Positions 4,320 through 6,268 of a stretch of 6,268 nucleotides of DNA are shown piece after piece. The first letter of the stretch is position 1; each line of letters begins with the position of its first letter. Below the pieces are notes generated by a model, which did not search any database, was not told the origin of the DNA, and was given only the letters and a program-made list of their open reading frames with translations. The translations under genes and the position numbers were made by a program. The stretch comes from Candidatus Nomurabacteria bacterium. Its GTDB lineage: Bacteria; Patescibacteriota; Minisyncoccia; Phycocordibacterales; UBA9973. Location: positions 22,830 to 29,097 of the forward strand of contig CALRFB010000001.1 of the NCBI GenBank assembly GCA_943356455.1, read 5' to 3'.

Positions 4320-6268
4320 ATGTCACATGAAAAACTGGGTCAAATGGAAGCAGCAAAGAATGGTATACCCGAAGTTGTAGCTACTTCATCTGGACCAGAA
4401 GCTAGCACGGCCGAACCTGCAAACGAAGCAACTGGGGTAAAAATCGATACTAACCAGGTTGAAAACCTAAAGCATGAAATCGAGGAGTCAATCGGTGCAA
4501 CCGAAAAGTCAAAGGTAGGGCCCATCGTCAATATTATGATGAATAGCGGGGAAGGCTCTGCATCAACTCCTTTGCAGAATAAAGAAGACGGTATCAATGG
4601 TATGCTCGAGCATCGTTTTGGTTTTAATTCCGAAGAAATTGCTGCACTTGAAGAGCACTCTCGGTACAGCAAGATGTCACTCGGTCAAAAGCAATTTATT
4701 CTCAAATCACTTACGAATGCAACTCTTGAAAAAGTTGATGAAGTAGCCGAAGGACGTTTTCAAGCTGAGCAACAAAAGCGGGGGGTTGGTAGTCGACTTC
4801 TATCGGGCTTATTGAAAGGCACACGAGTCGCTGATGTAAAAAAGCGTACGTTCGATGAAATGCGTAGTGGTGGACTTGGTGCTCACATGGATACAATTGA
4901 AGCCATCATGACGCGCGTCGAGATGATGAATACACCTATTATAGAGAACGAGCGTGGTGAAATCGAAGTGCAGTACGGTGCTGGTATTTCATCATTCCTT
5001 CGTAAAGGAAATCCTGAAAACGCTTCCCTCGACAACAATGAAGACGTTGAAGCTATGCGCATGGAGCGACGTTTCAACCAGGCTGCAACAGCTCTACAAA
5101 ATATTCCACCAGAATGGCAAAGCGCATCTGCAACCAAAGAGCAACGTCGTGCAGCGGAAGACGCACAAGATCAATTTAAATATATACAAGCTACGTGTGA
5201 ACAGATGATTGGTAACATTCATGCCAATGATCCTAAAATTGCTGAACAATTTTCACAAAAAGTATCCGAAGCAAAAAGTAATATTGAACTCAATCGCCTC
5301 ATGGATGCACATCCAGACAATGAACGCGTGCTTCACAATTTATATAAAGAAGAAAGTAAGGCTGGTCTCGTGCTCAATGATTTAACGAAACGCGACAATA
5401 AAGGCTACTACATGGTGGGCGGTGCTAGCGCTCGTCTCTTAACTCGCATGTCAGAAATTGCGGGAGTAGCAAGCGCAACGGCAATTGGTGGTGTCGTCGG
5501 TGCATTCCGTGGTGCAACAACTGCCAAAAGAAATATTCGGGAAAATGAAGCAGCGATGCGTCGCGGTGCTGGCAACAAACTTGATTCCCACAAAATTATT
5601 TGCGTGTTCGATATTGCCATGAAAGCCGATGTTACTTCTATCGAAGGAGGTGTAGAAGCTGGCGCAAAAAGTTACCTGAAAAAAATGGACGACATCGCCA
5701 ACAAAATCACCAACGCCAAAGATCCTGAAGAAGCTGCTTTCTATCAAAAAATGCTCGAAAATCGTGTGAAATATGCAGTTGAACGTGCCAAACAAGGTAA
5801 AGTATCTTTTGGTAATAAAGACGAGCGCATGAAAAACCAATTAGCATTTATGGATTCCGTAAAAAATGCTTCGGCTATTGCAGCGGCATACGACCCAGCT
5901 GTAGCAGAAGAAGTCAAAGCAACCCTAGAGCGACGTATGGAAAAAGTCTACGGCAAGCAAGATAAACAAGCGACAAATGAACGCCGAAAATATATTGCAA
6001 AATTTGCAACAAAGAACGCAGTGCTTGGCGCACTCATGAGTGCTGGCGGTTACGAACTTACTCACAAACTCATGGAAGCCTGGCACGTAGGGGGCGGGGA
6101 TGAAGCTACGACAGACACGTACCATTACGGAGCACACCCAGAAAAACCAGAAGGCATTCACGTTGAAGCGCGTGACGACACATATGTCCATATGGATGAA
6201 CCATTTGTAAAAATTGTTGATGATCAGGATATGCCCCCTGAGAGCGTGCCGGGCCGGATGCCGGGTCG
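4320..6268 (+). CDS. Large lineage-specific protein of unknown function (3' end outside the window)
   Basis: An ATG at 4320-4322 opens a frame that runs without a stop to the window end: 649 whole codons plus two bases. An in-frame TAG at 4284-4286 limits the start, and the extended -10 seven bases upstream supports this ATG. Residues 1-85 are acidic, Ala/Glu/Thr-rich and probably disordered. About 90-360 are highly charged and helical (LGQKQFILKSL at 121-131, FNQAATAL at 252-259, PPEW at 263-266). A Gly/Ala-rich hydrophobic stretch lies at about 380-396, followed by basic residues. A charged, likely coiled-coil region spans 400-560, with FGNKDER at 497-503. A second, shorter hydrophobic stretch lies at about 567-578. 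After 585 the chain is acidic and His-rich and ends in a PGR repeat. I recognise no enzyme motif. From memory it resembles long Parcubacteria proteins of unknown function; a membrane- or envelope-associated scaffold is only a guess. Confidence 0.88.
   Translation, partial: MSHEKLGQMEAAKNGIPEVVATSSGPEASTAEPANEATGVKIDTNQVENLKHEIEESIGATEKSKVGPIVNIMMNSGEGSASTPLQNKEDGINGMLEHRFGFNSEEIAALEEHSRYSKMSLGQKQFILKSLTNATLEKVDEVAEGRFQAEQQKRGVGSRLLSGLLKGTRVADVKKRTFDEMRSGGLGAHMDTIEAIMTRVEMMNTPIIENERGEIEVQYGAGISSFLRKGNPENASLDNNEDVEAMRMERRFNQAATALQNIPPEWQSASATKEQRRAAEDAQDQFKYIQATCEQMIGNIHANDPKIAEQFSQKVSEAKSNIELNRLMDAHPDNERVLHNLYKEESKAGLVLNDLTKRDNKGYYMVGGASARLLTRMSEIAGVASATAIGGVVGAFRGATTAKRNIRENEAAMRRGAGNKLDSHKIICVFDIAMKADVTSIEGGVEAGAKSYLKKMDDIANKITNAKDPEEAAFYQKMLENRVKYAVERAKQGKVSFGNKDERMKNQLAFMDSVKNASAIAAAYDPAVAEEVKATLERRMEKVYGKQDKQATNERRKYIAKFATKNAVLGALMSAGGYELTHKLMEAWHVGGGDEATTDTYHYGAHPEKPEGIHVEARDDTYVHMDEPFVKIVDDQDMPPESVPGRMPG
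6247..6268 (+). repeat. Start of a 12-base tandem repeat at the right edge
   Basis: TGCCGGG occurs at 6247-6253 and again at 6259-6265, a period of 12 bases that keeps the reading frame and encodes PGR twice (VPGR, MPGR). Only about two units are visible before the window ends. The surrounding 35 bases are much richer in G and C than the rest of the gene. Confidence 0.4.

Noticed and set aside
4340..4672. Reading frame of 110 codons on the minus strand
   Set aside because: It lies wholly antisense to the long plus-strand frame at 4320-6268, which has a promoter and consistent protein character; the same applies to the minus frames at 5451-5840 and 5925-6191.
1..6268. Recoding of TGA as glycine, as in some CPR lineages
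   Set aside because: No conserved gene contains an in-frame TGA, so the standard code explains everything; the sample is small because no gene here ends in TGA either.

Overview
The window looks like a chromosomal piece of a Candidate Phyla Radiation bacterium, most likely a Parcubacteria-type lineage. This is inferred from several things together. The base composition is moderate and fairly AT-rich. A small DksA/TraR-like zinc-finger protein ends its zinc site in CxxH. The LysM/M23 peptidase has the H-x5-D spacing I associate with that group. A very long lineage-specific protein of unknown function fills the right end. All readable genes use the standard code: stops are TAA, TAA, TAA and TAG, with no in-frame TGA. 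No rRNA, tRNA, CRISPR array or insertion sequence was seen.

Layout. Bases 2-718 (+) encode the C-terminal part, or possibly all, of a membrane-anchored protein of unknown function. Bases 758-1111 (+) encode the DksA-like protein, followed by a clear intrinsic terminator at 1124-1151. Bases 1208-2758 (+) encode a complete ComM/YifB AAA+ helicase. It converges on a secreted two-LysM M23 peptidase at 2806-4008 (-), with only 47 bases between the two stop codons. Bases 4009-4319 carry no convincing protein gene but are rich in signals. From 4320 to the window end runs an open reading frame of at least 649 codons with no stop, for a large, mostly helical, charged protein of unknown function.

Most notable points. 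First, the DksA-like gene and the large unknown gene share the same start layout: an extended -10 TGnTACAAT, exactly seven bases, then ATG, with no Shine-Dalgarno. This predicts leaderless mRNAs. Second, the 4009-4319 gap contains what looks like a complete small-RNA unit: a promoter at 4043-4071, a predicted RNA of about 96 nt closed by a long-range stem, and a terminator hairpin at 4147-4173. Third, the large open-ended protein begins a 12-base tandem repeat (PGR-type) in sharply GC-richer DNA at the right edge.

The genes do not form one pathway. They are housekeeping or envelope genes: transcription regulation (DksA-like), branch migration of incoming DNA (ComM) and cell-wall remodelling (LysM/M23). 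Two lineage-specific unknowns flank them. No defence or mobile system is evident.
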